Below, piece by piece: positions 45,134 to 54,001 of a DNA stretch of 64,000 nt. Each line of letters starts with the position of its first letter. The first letter of the stretch is position 1. The translations under genes were made by a program, and so were the position numbers. The stretch spans positions 2,875,001-2,939,000 of the forward strand of contig NZ_CP036281.1 of assembly GCF_007750395.1 (NCBI RefSeq). The letters run 5' to 3'. Source of the DNA: Polystyrenella longa. GTDB lineage: Bacteria > Planctomycetota > Planctomycetia > Planctomycetales > Planctomycetaceae. Under the pieces are notes generated by a model, which did not search any database, was not told the origin of the DNA, and was given only the letters and a program-made list of their open reading frames with translations.

Positions 45134-45158
45134 TAATCGCCTCCAATTCTGAGGAATT

Positions 45159-45332
45159 TCAGAAACCCACTTTGGACCAATCGTGTTTGTGTTTCTTTTG
45201 TCGTGATTTCTGAGCAGCTATATCCTCAGCTTCCTCCTGTGGTATTTCATCGCTGCTATTCAAGGTTCCTGCACAAAACTCACGCCATCCGGGAATCGAT
45301 TCCAGAAACTCGATTTGCCATTGTTCCAACAT
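45159..45332 (-). CDS. small hypothetical protein (57 aa)
   Basis: The frame starts MLEQWQIEFLESIPGWREF and ends with the basic stretch KSRQKKHKHDWSKVGF. Its ATG overlaps the stop of the upstream 93-aa gene by one base (TGATG), which implies translational coupling and supports a real gene despite its size. No own Shine-Dalgarno is seen. Its function is unknown. Confidence 0.55.
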   Translation of the reverse strand: MLEQWQIEFLESIPGWREFCAGTLNSSDEIPQEEAEDIAAQKSRQKKHKHDWSKVGF

Positions 45333-45613
45333 CAAATCACCTCACACTGTTTGTCAAAGATTTCACCCGTGCGATAGTTCATCCTGTGGACGACGACCTC
45401 TTGAATTCGTCTACCCACTTTTTGCCATTGTCGTAATTCAAAACAAGCAGTCTCTGGTATGGTTTGCCCATAGTTAGGCATAACCTGTCTAAGTTGATCG
45501 ACGGTCGAGTCGGGGTCACCCCAGTCATCTTCGAGACCATGTTGATAGATTCTGTCCGTTGGTGAGCTCTTGTAAGCCCATTGGCATTTTCCAAGTAAGT
45601 TTCTGAGTTTCAT
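45332..45613 (-). CDS. small hypothetical protein (93 aa)
   Basis: The 93-aa protein starts MKLRNLLGKCQWAYKSS and contains VDQLRQVMPNYGQTIPETACFELRQW and VVVHRMNYRTGEIFD. CGAGGAGAAAGAA before the ATG is a strong ribosome site. It is coupled to the 57-aa gene. I cannot name a family. The 365 bp upstream of it have a weak overlapping frame that I rejected. Confidence 0.6.
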   Translation of the reverse strand: MKLRNLLGKCQWAYKSSPTDRIYQHGLEDDWGDPDSTVDQLRQVMPNYGQTIPETACFELRQWQKVGRRIQEVVVHRMNYRTGEIFDKQCEVI

Positions 45614-46243
45614 TTCTTTCTCCTCGACTTTAGTGTTGTTTCATTCTTCATGTGCTGCCTTTCGGATGCGGGAGTATGTCTAATGCAAAACAAGAGCTCA
45701 CCCTGTCCTCGGCTACTTCCAACAGTGGGCATGGTCGACGCAACCGCAGCCACGGTTCCGGCTGCAATAGGTGTTTTAATATCTAGCATCGCAACTTCAG
45801 TATTGCGATTGATGAGACCTTCCTCACTCGGGAAGGTACAGAAGGACGCCTTAAGAGACCTCGTCCCGAGGTGCATGGCGCTCCAGTAGCTTGTGTGGTA
45901 ACTGTCTTCGTAATTCGTAGTAATCTGAGGCGGAATATTATGTGAATTCTCTGAACTGGTCAAGATCAGTTCAGTCAATATAAAATACTGGGCAGGTCGT
46001 ACATATTGTTATATTCCAGCGGTGTTCCAGCAAATGTTTGTATGTATATAAATGGCATGCATATATCATGATCCTGCCTCCACTCTTGTTTTGAATCCAA
46101 AAACGATGTAAAGAGTATATTCGGGAGTTCCAATAAGTATTTTAGGGATGAAAACACCGGTTGGGAAATATATATAAACGTTCCGTTTCTTGATGATTTT
46201 ATTGACAAAAACTCCGGGTAATCAGTTTTAGAGACAAAAAAAA

Positions 46244-46271
46244 CTCTGCTGCATCAGACGATACAGCAGAG
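46244..46271 (-). terminator. intrinsic terminator facing away from the replication gene
   Basis: CTCTGCTG and CAGCAGAG form a perfect 8-bp stem, extended by ATC/GAT inside the loop. On the minus strand it is followed by eight Ts. No minus-strand gene lies just upstream of it, so it would stop a transcript that starts inside or near the replication gene. Confidence 0.65.
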
Positions 46272-46282
46272 AAAACTCCGAC

Positions 46283-46311
46283 TTGGCGAAAATTTTAAAT
46301 AATAGTATAAT
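46283..46311 (+). promoter_or_regulatory. sigma70-type promoter of the replication gene
   Basis: TTGGCG and a perfect TATAAT are separated by 17 bp, 40 bp before the ATG at 46351. CAGGAG lies about 14 nt before the ATG. The promoter is one of the clearest in the window. Confidence 0.6.
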
Positions 46312-46350
46312 GCTTCAGTAATAAATGTTACAGGAGCCATACTATAAGTT

Positions 46351-48018
46351 ATGCGAAAACTCAATATATATAGAAGTAATAAGAAGATAAATACGTCGGT
46401 CAAATCCAAGGCAGACAATAAAAAAGAAGAATATTCTCGGCGGCAGTTCGACGAAGAATTGAAATACATCGCAGCCACTCTCGCTGAAGAAGATAAACTG
46501 CTGAAAAGCCACAATACAAAAATTGGACGGAAAGCATCCTGTTCTTGCGGATGTGGTTTTAAGGTAAAAAAATGTCGTAAGAGAAACGAAACCATTTATA
46601 AATGGCTTCGGGATCGGACTTCGTCGTATTGCATTGGTGAATTGTGCGACGGCACGTGTCGAAAATGCAAAGATGCAAAAGCCGAGGGGAAAGAACCCGC
46701 CCCGCATCCTCGTCCGTCAAATACAAAACGGCAGGTGATGAATTCTCATAAGGGCAAGTTCCGTTGTCGAACAATGCGAAATGCTCATTATGACAAGCAT
46801 TTCGAGTCTACTGAGACTCGTTACTTTGCTGGAAACGATGAGGCAAAGACATCACTGACCCTCATCGGAATCGACATAGATTGTAAGCACAAAGGGAGCG
46901 ACTTTCGGGGGACCCTTGAGGGAGCCGTGGCTTTCGCCAAATGGCTAAAAAAGAATGTGTTTCCCGATATGTATTATGAAATAAGCACCAACGGAAACGG
47001 TGTCCACGGTTACGTCGTCTTGAACAAAGGTGGCGGCGGTGCGGAGTACATCAACGGTCTACTTAAGCGGCTACAAGCTCACCTACGTAAGCTGCTCTTG
47101 GAAAAAGGATTTGACGTTGGAGATGTTGAGGTAAAAGGGATGCTACCAGTTCGAAAATGGGGGGAAAAGAAAGGACAATTGCTGTCTTACAAGTCGGGCG
47201 GTCTGATTAAGCTGCCTCGGGAACGTCACCGATTCGATGAACTCAAGGATACGACAATTGTTGAAACTCTCGACCTACTGAAGTTACCAGTGGTCGAGCA
47301 AAAATCTACTCTTCCGAAGTCTTCGGTCACGAAAACCTCCAAGGGTGGTTCAATCTCTGGGAAGCTCTTCATTGAAGAAGAACTTGCAAAGCTGAATGGA
47401 CATTATCTGAGATGTGCAGAAGCCTTGCTTGGAAAGGAGAAGCTCAAGGTAAACGGAAAAAACCGATCAACAGTATCTGCTGAGTATCTCGCTGTTTACT
47501 TGATGCTCGGCAAATATTTTACGGAGAATATGAATTCGGACGGTAGTTTGCCTTGGTTAAGATGGAGCCAGACTTGGAACGCTGTTTACGAAGAACAAGA
47601 TATTTCCATCGAATTCAACACGGCTCGAAATGCGGCATGTCGCAGGTATCTTGATTCGTTGGGATTGATTTCTTGGCAGGACAATACCTTTGCCATGGGT
47701 GTAAGGGATGATGATGGGAAAGTTCTCAGAAAAGGTCGTGCAATGAGATGGCAGTTTGACGAAGTGCTTATGCAGTTGTTGGAGGCTCAAGAGCAGGAAA
47801 CAGGCTGTGAAATAGGGGATTCTTCTTCTAGAGGGGGGGGAGGGACATCCTTATGTGTAACACGATTCCACTCTCTTCTGGAATCAATTGATTTCATCCC
47901 CCCTGAACAGCGAAATGTCCCTGAAATGGTAGAGCTCGACTATTATGAGCGGCTGAGATACATCCTTGTTGATGAAATAATCAGCCCCATCGAGGGTCAG
48001 CTAATTTTAGCTGCTTAA
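46351..48018 (+). CDS. primase-like (AEP-type) replication protein of a mobile element
   Basis: The 555-aa protein has a Cys-rich N-terminal part (CSCGCGFKVKKC, CDGTCRKC, about 64-112). A core follows with the motifs expected of archaeo-eukaryotic-type primases in plasmid Rep proteins: GIDIDC (DxD, about 174-179), STNGNGVHGYVV (the small-x-His motif, about 211-222), DVEVKG, and KSGGLIKLPR. The C-terminal part contains winged-helix-like sequence. It probably initiates replication of an integrated plasmid-like element. The sequence upstream is strongly A/T-rich, as expected of an origin. Assignment is by motif only. Confidence 0.65.
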   Translation: MRKLNIYRSNKKINTSVKSKADNKKEEYSRRQFDEELKYIAATLAEEDKLLKSHNTKIGRKASCSCGCGFKVKKCRKRNETIYKWLRDRTSSYCIGELCDGTCRKCKDAKAEGKEPAPHPRPSNTKRQVMNSHKGKFRCRTMRNAHYDKHFESTETRYFAGNDEAKTSLTLIGIDIDCKHKGSDFRGTLEGAVAFAKWLKKNVFPDMYYEISTNGNGVHGYVVLNKGGGGAEYINGLLKRLQAHLRKLLLEKGFDVGDVEVKGMLPVRKWGEKKGQLLSYKSGGLIKLPRERHRFDELKDTTIVETLDLLKLPVVEQKSTLPKSSVTKTSKGGSISGKLFIEEELAKLNGHYLRCAEALLGKEKLKVNGKNRSTVSAEYLAVYLMLGKYFTENMNSDGSLPWLRWSQTWNAVYEEQDISIEFNTARNAACRRYLDSLGLISWQDNTFAMGVRDDDGKVLRKGRAMRWQFDEVLMQLLEAQEQETGCEIGDSSSRGGGGTSLCVTRFHSLLESIDFIPPEQRNVPEMVELDYYERLRYILVDEIISPIEGQLILAA

Positions 48019-48431
48019 ATCGGAGTGATACTGCGTACTTTTACTTTGAAAAAGTGTCAAAAGACAGAGTCGGTACACCGCAATACAAAAGTTGTATTTA
48101 TGGTCGCACGGTCCTCAGTCAGATGTGACCATATTCCCTTCGCTGTAAGGTACAAAGCATAAAGGTAAGTCGAGACAAAGTGTTTTGAGGCGAAACTGAA
48201 GGTGTGAGGGCAAAGTACAAAAGTTGGATTCTGACCATCTATTTGCCACATAGAGGGAGTCTGGTGCCCCGCTCTGCTCTTTCCTGCGACTTCTCGGTCG
48301 CCAGTTGGTTCATGCCGTGCGTTTACAAATTGTCAGACTTGCGTTGCGAAAAGAGTTATCTTTCATCTGAGCTCCCTGAAAAATATTGATAATTAATAAC
48401 CATCTACGGACGGGATGTCACCCAGACAATG
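48019..48431. other. 413-bp intergenic region
   Basis: It lies between the convergent replication gene and the minus-strand winged-helix gene. No gene or strong hairpin was seen. Confidence 0.4.
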
Positions 48432-49040
48432 TCAGGGCATTTGTCTGGATGGCGCTCGAACGTATCCTCCCCTCGTTTTATTGAGCAGTCCGATCTCAAC
48501 CAAATGGGCTAAATGCCCTCGGTTGGTACCATGGTGACTTACACCAGCCTTCTTGCATATCTGTTTTCCAAATTGAGGTGTGTCATCTGCGGCCTTATAA
48601 AGTGCAAGCTGAGTGTCAGAAAGTGTTGATGGATCCACTTTGCAACGTTCATCAAGAACAGGCAACGCCTTGTCGATTAAAGACGTGAGGTTGAGTAGTT
48701 TCTCCTGAACACCCTCAAGAACTTCGGCGACACGATTATTCGAGGGCGATTGAAAGTGTGAAAACTCCTCTTCCTTCAAATCAAACCGTTTTGCAATTGA
48801 TACTGGATCAAAACATTGTGGGGGGAGTCTCTTGGGAAATGATGGGTCAACTTCTTGGGATAACTCCTGTATATAGGCGAAGATCATAACGAAGCCTTCC
48901 AGATTCCACTTACCGTGGGATCCTAAGGTGACAATTTGGTTTTTCCATCTGTCGATAATTTGTCTCACTTTGTTTTTAGGATCCTCTGATCTGGCTTCCT
49001 TGATTATTTTGTCGAGAATGACTTGAGATTTATTTGACAT
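48432..49040 (-). CDS. winged-helix DNA-binding protein
   Basis: The 202-aa protein has a helical N-terminal half and a C-terminal winged helix (LSDTQLALYKAADDTPQFG, ICKKAGVSHHGTNRGHLAHLVEIGLLNKTRGGYVR, about 137-194). TTAGGACAGGTCA precedes the ATG. It lies next to methyltransferase genes on the same strand and may regulate the module. I do not know the family. Confidence 0.6.
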   Translation of the reverse strand: MSNKSQVILDKIIKEARSEDPKNKVRQIIDRWKNQIVTLGSHGKWNLEGFVMIFAYIQELSQEVDPSFPKRLPPQCFDPVSIAKRFDLKEEEFSHFQSPSNNRVAEVLEGVQEKLLNLTSLIDKALPVLDERCKVDPSTLSDTQLALYKAADDTPQFGKQICKKAGVSHHGTNRGHLAHLVEIGLLNKTRGGYVRAPSRQMP

Positions 49041-49162
49041 TGACCTGTCCTAAAAAATGGGGATGAAATTGGTTGTTTGTGATGGTGACGTTACGACAGT
49101 CATCGATATTGCTAAGATGGCTGCTTGGTATTGCTGAAGGCGGAAAAAACTTTTACAAAAAG

Positions 49163-50071
49163 TCAAACCTGCGTTTCATCTTCGGGGGTTAGAAAAGTTG
49201 TACTTGCATGCGACTTCAAAAACGCATTGATACGTTCGACACGATCATGGCTGTCGGCATGAATTAGGCGTTCTTTAGCCATCGCCACGTAGTCAGCGTT
49301 CTGCTCCATGCCGAGGAAATGACGATGGTTAAGCAAGGCCATTTTCGGCGTCGTGCCACTCCCGCAGAATGGATCAAAGACTACCTGATCGGTCTTGCTG
49401 AAGCTTGTTATTAGGTCCTCGGCAAGTTTCTCTGCCATTAACGAAGGATGACTGCCGACAAGGTGGTAGTCTTTGGTTGTGCCCCGATACCCAATGGCGT
49501 AGTCCCACACATTGGTCCTGTATCCCCACTCATTGATCATGTGGTCATGAGGGAATGCTTTCCTCTTTTCGCCATTGGGCTTTCGCATTTGACGAGGCTC
49601 CTTGATTACACCTGCCTTCTTGTTGCGTTTGTCCTGATTTAGGTAAACGTTCTCTGGCGAATCACCTTTGCACAAAACATAGATGTAATCGAAATTGTTT
49701 GCGTACCGTTTCTGATTCGGATTCGTTGGAGGGCATCCCGTTGGGACACCAATAATGGATTGGTATGGCGTCAGCGAAAGCTCATAGACGAAAAACAACT
49801 TCTCTCTCTCCGCCTGACAGTTTTCCGCCCCCTTGACGATTTGATTGCGTACGATCCAGCAGACGACACCTCCCTGTTTAGTAATCCGAGTAAGTTCCTC
49901 GGCGACCTGCTTGAATACGTCAAAGTTATATGGTGGACCGTTGTACGTCCTCACATCGCCGTAAGGTGGAGAAGTGACCGTGAGATCGATGCAGTCGTCG
50001 GGGAGCTGCTTCATACCGTGCACGCAGTCGGTATGGAGTATTCGATTGAGAGGTAAAATGGGTTGATCCAT
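49163..50071 (-). CDS. DNA methyltransferase (N4/N6 type), first tandem paralog
   Basis: From the ATG at 50071 the protein is 302 aa. Catalytic motif IV is VTSPPYG, and SAM motif I FDPFCGSGTT is near the C-terminus, followed by FLGMEQNADYVAMAKERL. This is the beta-class order. A longer frame from 50137 adds MSGQFFTTPF, but this piece mirrors noncoding DNA upstream of the other paralog and AAGAAAG supports the internal start. It is highly similar to the gene at 50184-51053. There is no restriction enzyme nearby, so it looks like an orphan. Confidence 0.85.
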   Translation of the reverse strand: MDQPILPLNRILHTDCVHGMKQLPDDCIDLTVTSPPYGDVRTYNGPPYNFDVFKQVAEELTRITKQGGVVCWIVRNQIVKGAENCQAEREKLFFVYELSLTPYQSIIGVPTGCPPTNPNQKRYANNFDYIYVLCKGDSPENVYLNQDKRNKKAGVIKEPRQMRKPNGEKRKAFPHDHMINEWGYRTNVWDYAIGYRGTTKDYHLVGSHPSLMAEKLAEDLITSFSKTDQVVFDPFCGSGTTPKMALLNHRHFLGMEQNADYVAMAKERLIHADSHDRVERINAFLKSHASTTFLTPEDETQV

Positions 50072-50097
50072 GAGTAATTTCTTTCTTGAAAACGGGG

Positions 50098-50150
50098 TTG
50101 TGAAAAATTGTCCAGACATAAAAACCTGACGAAGCAATCGCTCCGTCCTT
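50098..50150 (-). repeat. duplicated intergenic segment between methyltransferase genes
   Basis: GTGAAAAATTGTCCAG(A/T)CATAAAAA occurs here and at about 51081. Each copy is followed by a hairpin-forming GACG..CGTCCTTTTC string: GACGAAGC/GCTCCGTC here, one mismatch; perfect in the other copy. The duplication that produced the two methyltransferases therefore included this terminator segment. Confidence 0.65.
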
Positions 50151-50183
50151 TTCGGGGAAAACGAATTCAGTGCGTTACTCTCG

Positions 50184-51053
50184 TTAGGGCTTAAATGAGC
50201 TCAAAAACCTATTGATTCGCTCAACTCGATCATGCGTTTCGGCATGAATGAGGCGTTTTCTTGCCATTTCCACGTATTTAGCGTCCCGTTCCATACCGAG
50301 ATATCGGCGGTGATTGAGCATCGCCAATTTCAAGGTCGTACCGCCTCCCGCAAACGGATCAAAAACCAACTGATCGGTCTTGCTGAAGCTGGTTATTAGA
50401 TCTTCGGCGAGTTTCTCGGGCATGAGTGCGGGGTGATTTACAATGTGGTAATCTTTGGTCGTACGCCCGTATCCAAGGGCAAAGTTCCACACGTTTGTGC
50501 GGTACCCCCACTCTTTGACTATATACTCATGTGAGCCTGAGTTCTTTATCTCTCCCTTAGCGTTTCTATGCTGGCGAGACTTCGTAGCGGCACCTACATT
50601 CGTGTTGCGTCGGTCCTTGTGAAGGTAGACGTACTCGGGTGAATCACCTTTGCAGAAAACGTAAATGTAATCGAAATTGTTTGCGTACCGTTTGTGAGAT
50701 ACGTCCGTAGGGGGAGAGCCTGCCGGAACAAGAATGATGGTCTGGTGCGACTTAAGAGAAAGCTCATTGACGAAGAACAACTTCTCTCTCTCCGCCTGAC
50801 AATTTTCAGACCCTTTCACAATTTGGTTCCGAACAACCCAGCAAATGACACCTCTGTGTTTAGTGATACGGGTGAGTTCCTTTGCGACTTGCTGAAAAAG
50901 TTCGGACGTATAGGGCGGGCCATCATAGGTCCGCAGATTGCCGTAGGGTGGAGAGGTGACAATGAGATCGATGCAGTCGTCTGGCAGGCTTTTCATGCCC
51001 TCCACACAGTCGGTGTGAATAATCTGATCCAGAGGTAATTCGAGGTATTCCAT
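50184..51053 (-). CDS. DNA methyltransferase (N4/N6 type), second tandem paralog
   Basis: From the ATG at 51053 the protein is 289 aa. It has IVTSPPYGNLRTYDGPPY (motif IV), FDPFAGGGTTLKLAMLNHR (motif I) and YVEMARKRLIH. Most blocks align with the neighbour without gaps, so it is a recent duplicate that has begun to diverge in its middle (about 125-200), the likely target-recognition part. AGGAAAG upstream supports this start; the frame from 51101 would begin at the edge of a terminator hairpin. Confidence 0.85.
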   Translation of the reverse strand: MEYLELPLDQIIHTDCVEGMKSLPDDCIDLIVTSPPYGNLRTYDGPPYTSELFQQVAKELTRITKHRGVICWVVRNQIVKGSENCQAEREKLFFVNELSLKSHQTIILVPAGSPPTDVSHKRYANNFDYIYVFCKGDSPEYVYLHKDRRNTNVGAATKSRQHRNAKGEIKNSGSHEYIVKEWGYRTNVWNFALGYGRTTKDYHIVNHPALMPEKLAEDLITSFSKTDQLVFDPFAGGGTTLKLAMLNHRRYLGMERDAKYVEMARKRLIHAETHDRVERINRFLSSFKP

Positions 51054-51104
51054 GGGCGATAACTTTCCTGAAAAAGGTGCAGTGAAAAATTGTCCAGTCA
51101 TAAA

Positions 51105-51134
51105 AAAAGGACGGGGCGATTACCCCGTCCTTTT
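51105..51134. terminator. bidirectional intrinsic terminator
   Basis: AAAAGGACGGGG and CCCCGTCCTTTT form a perfect 12-bp palindrome around a 6-nt loop, with A and T runs on either side. It ends the minus-strand gene whose stop is at 51158. Confidence 0.85.
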
Positions 51135-51157
51135 CATAAAAAACAAACATATTGCGA

Positions 51158-51742
51158 CTATGCGACGACCTCTAAAGTGGAGAGCTGATGGTCAATCTGG
51201 TCGAGGAGTGAACGGCACTCTAAAACGTATTTACCGATTTTTTCATGTTCTTCACTAGCGAGAGAATTGATCCGGCTCGACAAGTAACGAATAGCCTCAG
51301 TTGTATATACCATCGCTTCAATAAAGGGCATTTCCTGAGGGGGAGCAGGTTCTCGTTTGGGCAGGTCTATGAAACCCATCCGAGTTGCGATCTCTTTGAT
51401 ATGCCGCCCTGTGGCCTTTTCATCGGACTCCAAAACCTTTTCCCAGACAGCACGTCGCTCTTCCGTCAAGAGCTTCCCGAGCACCCTACATTGTCCTTCA
51501 TTAGTCGGCCTGCTTTCGAAGTGATCCAAATCCACAATCACGGACGCAGCTTTGATGTAGTGAGAGACCGTTCCGGCATCCATTGACCAGCGATCCCGGC
51601 AGTACTTAGGAAACGATTTGTACTTTGGTTTCCAAAGTTCTAGTTCTTGAATTTCCGAGAATGCAGCACACATGGCAAAGAAGCCTGTGGAGCCGTCGGT
51701 AATAATCGATTCACGTTTTTTGAGTTCAGATACATTCGTCAT
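51158..51742 (-). CDS. ParB/KorB-like HTH protein
   Basis: From the ATG at 51742, preceded by TTTGGAGAAATTGT, the protein is 194 aa. It has the pattern FPKYCRDRWSMDAGTVSHYIKAASVIVDL followed by PTNEGQCRVLGKLLTEERRAVWEKVL. This is common to ParB-like helix-turn-helix proteins of phages and plasmids. A longer frame from 51790 adds an unlikely N-terminus. It probably regulates or partitions the element; the repeat array directly upstream is a candidate binding region. Confidence 0.65.
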   Translation of the reverse strand: MTNVSELKKRESIITDGSTGFFAMCAAFSEIQELELWKPKYKSFPKYCRDRWSMDAGTVSHYIKAASVIVDLDHFESRPTNEGQCRVLGKLLTEERRAVWEKVLESDEKATGRHIKEIATRMGFIDLPKREPAPPQEMPFIEAMVYTTEAIRYLSSRINSLASEEHEKIGKYVLECRSLLDQIDHQLSTLEVVA

Positions 51743-51924
51743 ACAATTTCTCCAAAAAGAGGTGCCCGTACGGGCGAAGCAAAAGTACACCTGCTACATA
51801 CAGGTGCGAGGGTTGTCAGAATTACACGTTGATCGATAAGGTCAGATTTCGATGTGGCTCATCTGCGATTCGAGGCAGCAATCACTTTTCTGTTCCATGT
51901 GTTCTTCAAATTCAAAATGTTAAG

Positions 51925-52389
51925 TTGAGGCAAAAACGGTTAACGACACCTCGTCAGCAGGTGTCGAAAAGTCCGATGGAACTAGGTGAAAATAACCTAA
52001 GGCACTTGTTTTAAATGAGTTAGGGCGTTTTCTGAGTTGAGGCAAAATCGCCATACATGTCTGTAGAGAGGTGTCATCGTTCAGTTTTAAGTGGCAAAGA
52101 GTGGTGTTTTCATGTTTATGAGTGAGGTCTGTTCACGCTCATCTCTCACAGGTGTAGAAGGTGTCCCCTCAAGTTCTGGTCGAGGTGGGAGTACGCACAA
52201 AAACGCTACAGGCACTCGGGTTACGCCCACTCAGAAGTTGGGGCAATAAAAGTGGTAGCGGTGTTTGAGAAGGTGTCAGTTGTTAGATCAGGTGACGCCG
52301 AAAACTGTCCCAAATAGCTTTTCACAAATGAGTTAGGACGATTTTTAAGTAGGGGCAAAATTCCCAATTGGATTTGCTGGAAGGTGTCC
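51925..52389. repeat. iteron-like array, five AGGTGTC units at ~110-bp period
   Basis: AGGTGTC occurs at 51959, 52069, 52159, 52271 and 52382 (spacings 110, 90, 112, 111). In four units a (T)TGAGGCAAAA-like string (TTGAGGCAAAA, TTGAGGCAAAA, TTGGGGCAATAA, TAGGGGCAAAA) lies 32-34 bp to its left. The first unit also has a perfect 8-bp inverted repeat CGACACCT/AGGTGTCG. It fills the 677-bp gap between the ParB-like and Dam-like genes, with no supportable ORF. It could be an origin, a partition site or tandem regulatory RNAs. Confidence 0.65.
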
Positions 52390-52419
52390 TTAATTTGATT
52401 TTGTGCTAAAATCGGGTGC

Positions 52420-53508
52420 ATGAATGAGCACCATCAAAAGCTATTCCGCAACAATCTCCGAACGTTGCTCCGCCGAGAGATGCTCTCTCAAAAGCAGGCG
52501 GCAGCACAAATTGGGGTGGACTACAAATGGTTCCGGAGGCTCTGTCATCGAGGGCTTGCTCGCCCAGATCGACGGACGCTAGATGAGCTAGAAAAGGTGG
52601 CGACGTTTTTTGGTACGACGGTATCTGGTTTATGGATCCAGCAGAATCAACCTCGTAATCATCTCCCCAGTCTGATCAAGTGGACAGGTGGCAAGAGGAG
52701 GCAGGCGAAAGAGATCGTAAGCAGGTTTCCGAGGAGAATAGGCACTTATTACGAACCGTTTCTGGGGGGAGGGTCGGTCCTGTATGAGCTACTTAGAAGT
52801 GGTGCCCATTGTGAACAAATAATGTGCAGCGACATTTGCCGACCTCTGATAGAGATTTGGCAAATTGTCAGAGACGACCCACGCTCAATTAGCGATTTCT
52901 ATGACCAGATTTGGCACCGATTGAGAAACGATGGTCCTCAAGTCTTTCTGGAAGCCAGAGCTCAATTCAATAAGACGGGTGACCCCTATCTGTTCTATTT
53001 CCTGCTTAGGACCTGTAGAAACGGGTTGGTGAGGTTTAACCTTAGAGGTCGCTTCACAGCCAATCTCCACCATGGCAGACATGGGATGAAGCCGGATAAA
53101 GTGAAACTTGTGGTTTCAGAATGGTCACGCTTGTTGAGAACAAATGACGTGCGTTTCTACGTTCGTGATTATCAGCGTGTAGAATCGCAACCGGGAGATG
53201 TGCTCTATCTCGACCCTCCGTATCAGGTGAAAAGCAGCAGTCGTTTTTATACCGGGATGATTGAGTTCGATCAGTTCTACCGTTGGCTCAGAAGTCAGCA
53301 GGGATCGTACCTGCTTTCTTTGAATGGTCTGTGGGGAGGAGAGGATCGTAGAGTCGATGTACCTCAGGACCTGTATGATGAGCACAGTTATCTGGACGCA
53401 GGTAAAAGCATGTTATCTCAGTTGAGTGGGAAAAAAGCGGCTGTCCTAAAAGATAGTTTGTACGTGCGACTGAAGTCGCCCGTTGCCGGTATCGATGTAC
53501 AGGAATAG
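52420..53508 (+). CDS. Dam-type adenine methyltransferase with N-terminal HTH domain
   Basis: The 362-aa protein has an XRE-like helix-turn-helix at residues ~8-65 (LLRREMLSQKQAAAQIGVDYKWFRRL). A D12-class methylase follows: SLIKWTGGKRRQ, YYEPFLGGGSVLYELL (motif I), CSDI and LYLDPPYQVKSS (motif IV). The extra HTH lets it bind and perhaps regulate a specific site, as in self-regulating methylases. The AGGTGTCC copy at 52382 lies 31 bp upstream of its start. No restriction endonuclease partner is visible. Confidence 0.9.
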   Translation: MNEHHQKLFRNNLRTLLRREMLSQKQAAAQIGVDYKWFRRLCHRGLARPDRRTLDELEKVATFFGTTVSGLWIQQNQPRNHLPSLIKWTGGKRRQAKEIVSRFPRRIGTYYEPFLGGGSVLYELLRSGAHCEQIMCSDICRPLIEIWQIVRDDPRSISDFYDQIWHRLRNDGPQVFLEARAQFNKTGDPYLFYFLLRTCRNGLVRFNLRGRFTANLHHGRHGMKPDKVKLVVSEWSRLLRTNDVRFYVRDYQRVESQPGDVLYLDPPYQVKSSSRFYTGMIEFDQFYRWLRSQQGSYLLSLNGLWGGEDRRVDVPQDLYDEHSYLDAGKSMLSQLSGKKAAVLKDSLYVRLKSPVAGIDVQE

Positions 53509-53576
53509 AATGAATCCCTTTTGCAAACCCACGGCCAATACATTTAATCAGGCGTATTAAGGCGAAAATCAATAAA

Positions 53577-53999
53577 ATGAAGTCACACACCGAATACTTG
53601 ACCTTCAACCTCCCGGCTCGGATGGCGTTCGAGAACATCACGCCGAAGATCGAGGAGATCGTTCAGAAGAGCGGGGTTAGGGAGGGCTTGCTCTTATGTA
53701 ATGCAATGCACATTACTGCGTCTGTTTTTATCAACGATGACGAATCGGGTCTCCACGAGGATTACAAGAAGTGGCTGGAAGGTCTCGCCCCTTTTGATGC
53801 GTCACCACAGCGATACGCCCACAACCGAACCGGCGAAGACAACGCTGACGCCCACATGAAGAGACAGATCATGGGCCGGGAAGTCGTCGTGGCGATCACA
53901 GATGGAAAGCTGGACTTCGGCCCATGGGAGCAAATTTTCTACGGTGAGTTCGATGGTCGCAGGCCCAAGCGGGTGCTGGTTAAAGTGATCGGGGAGTAG
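53577..53999 (+). CDS. yjbQ: YjbQ/UPF0047 family protein (secondary thiamine-phosphate synthase-like)
   Basis: The 140-aa protein matches the UPF0047/YjbQ family end to end: [43 protein letters not shown] and a C-terminal [32 protein letters not shown]. The conserved His and Asp/Glu residues are present. Members show weak thiamine-phosphate synthase activity; the natural role is uncertain. It looks like a housekeeping gene that has been carried along or lies beyond a module boundary. Confidence 0.9.
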   Translation: MKSHTEYLTFNLPARMAFENITPKIEEIVQKSGVREGLLLCNAMHITASVFINDDESGLHEDYKKWLEGLAPFDASPQRYAHNRTGEDNADAHMKRQIMGREVVVAITDGKLDFGPWEQIFYGEFDGRRPKRVLVKVIGE

Positions 54000-54001
54000 T
54001 C

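Noticed and set aside
45610-45978. 122-aa minus-strand open frame overlapping the 93-aa gene by ATGA
   Set aside because: No ribosome site at the upstream ATG, odd composition and no recognisable motif; the opposite strand is equally open. Not listed as a gene.
51925-52389. CRISPR array
   Set aside because: The repeated units are short, imperfect and about 110 bp apart, with no 25-40 bp exact repeat and no cas genes.
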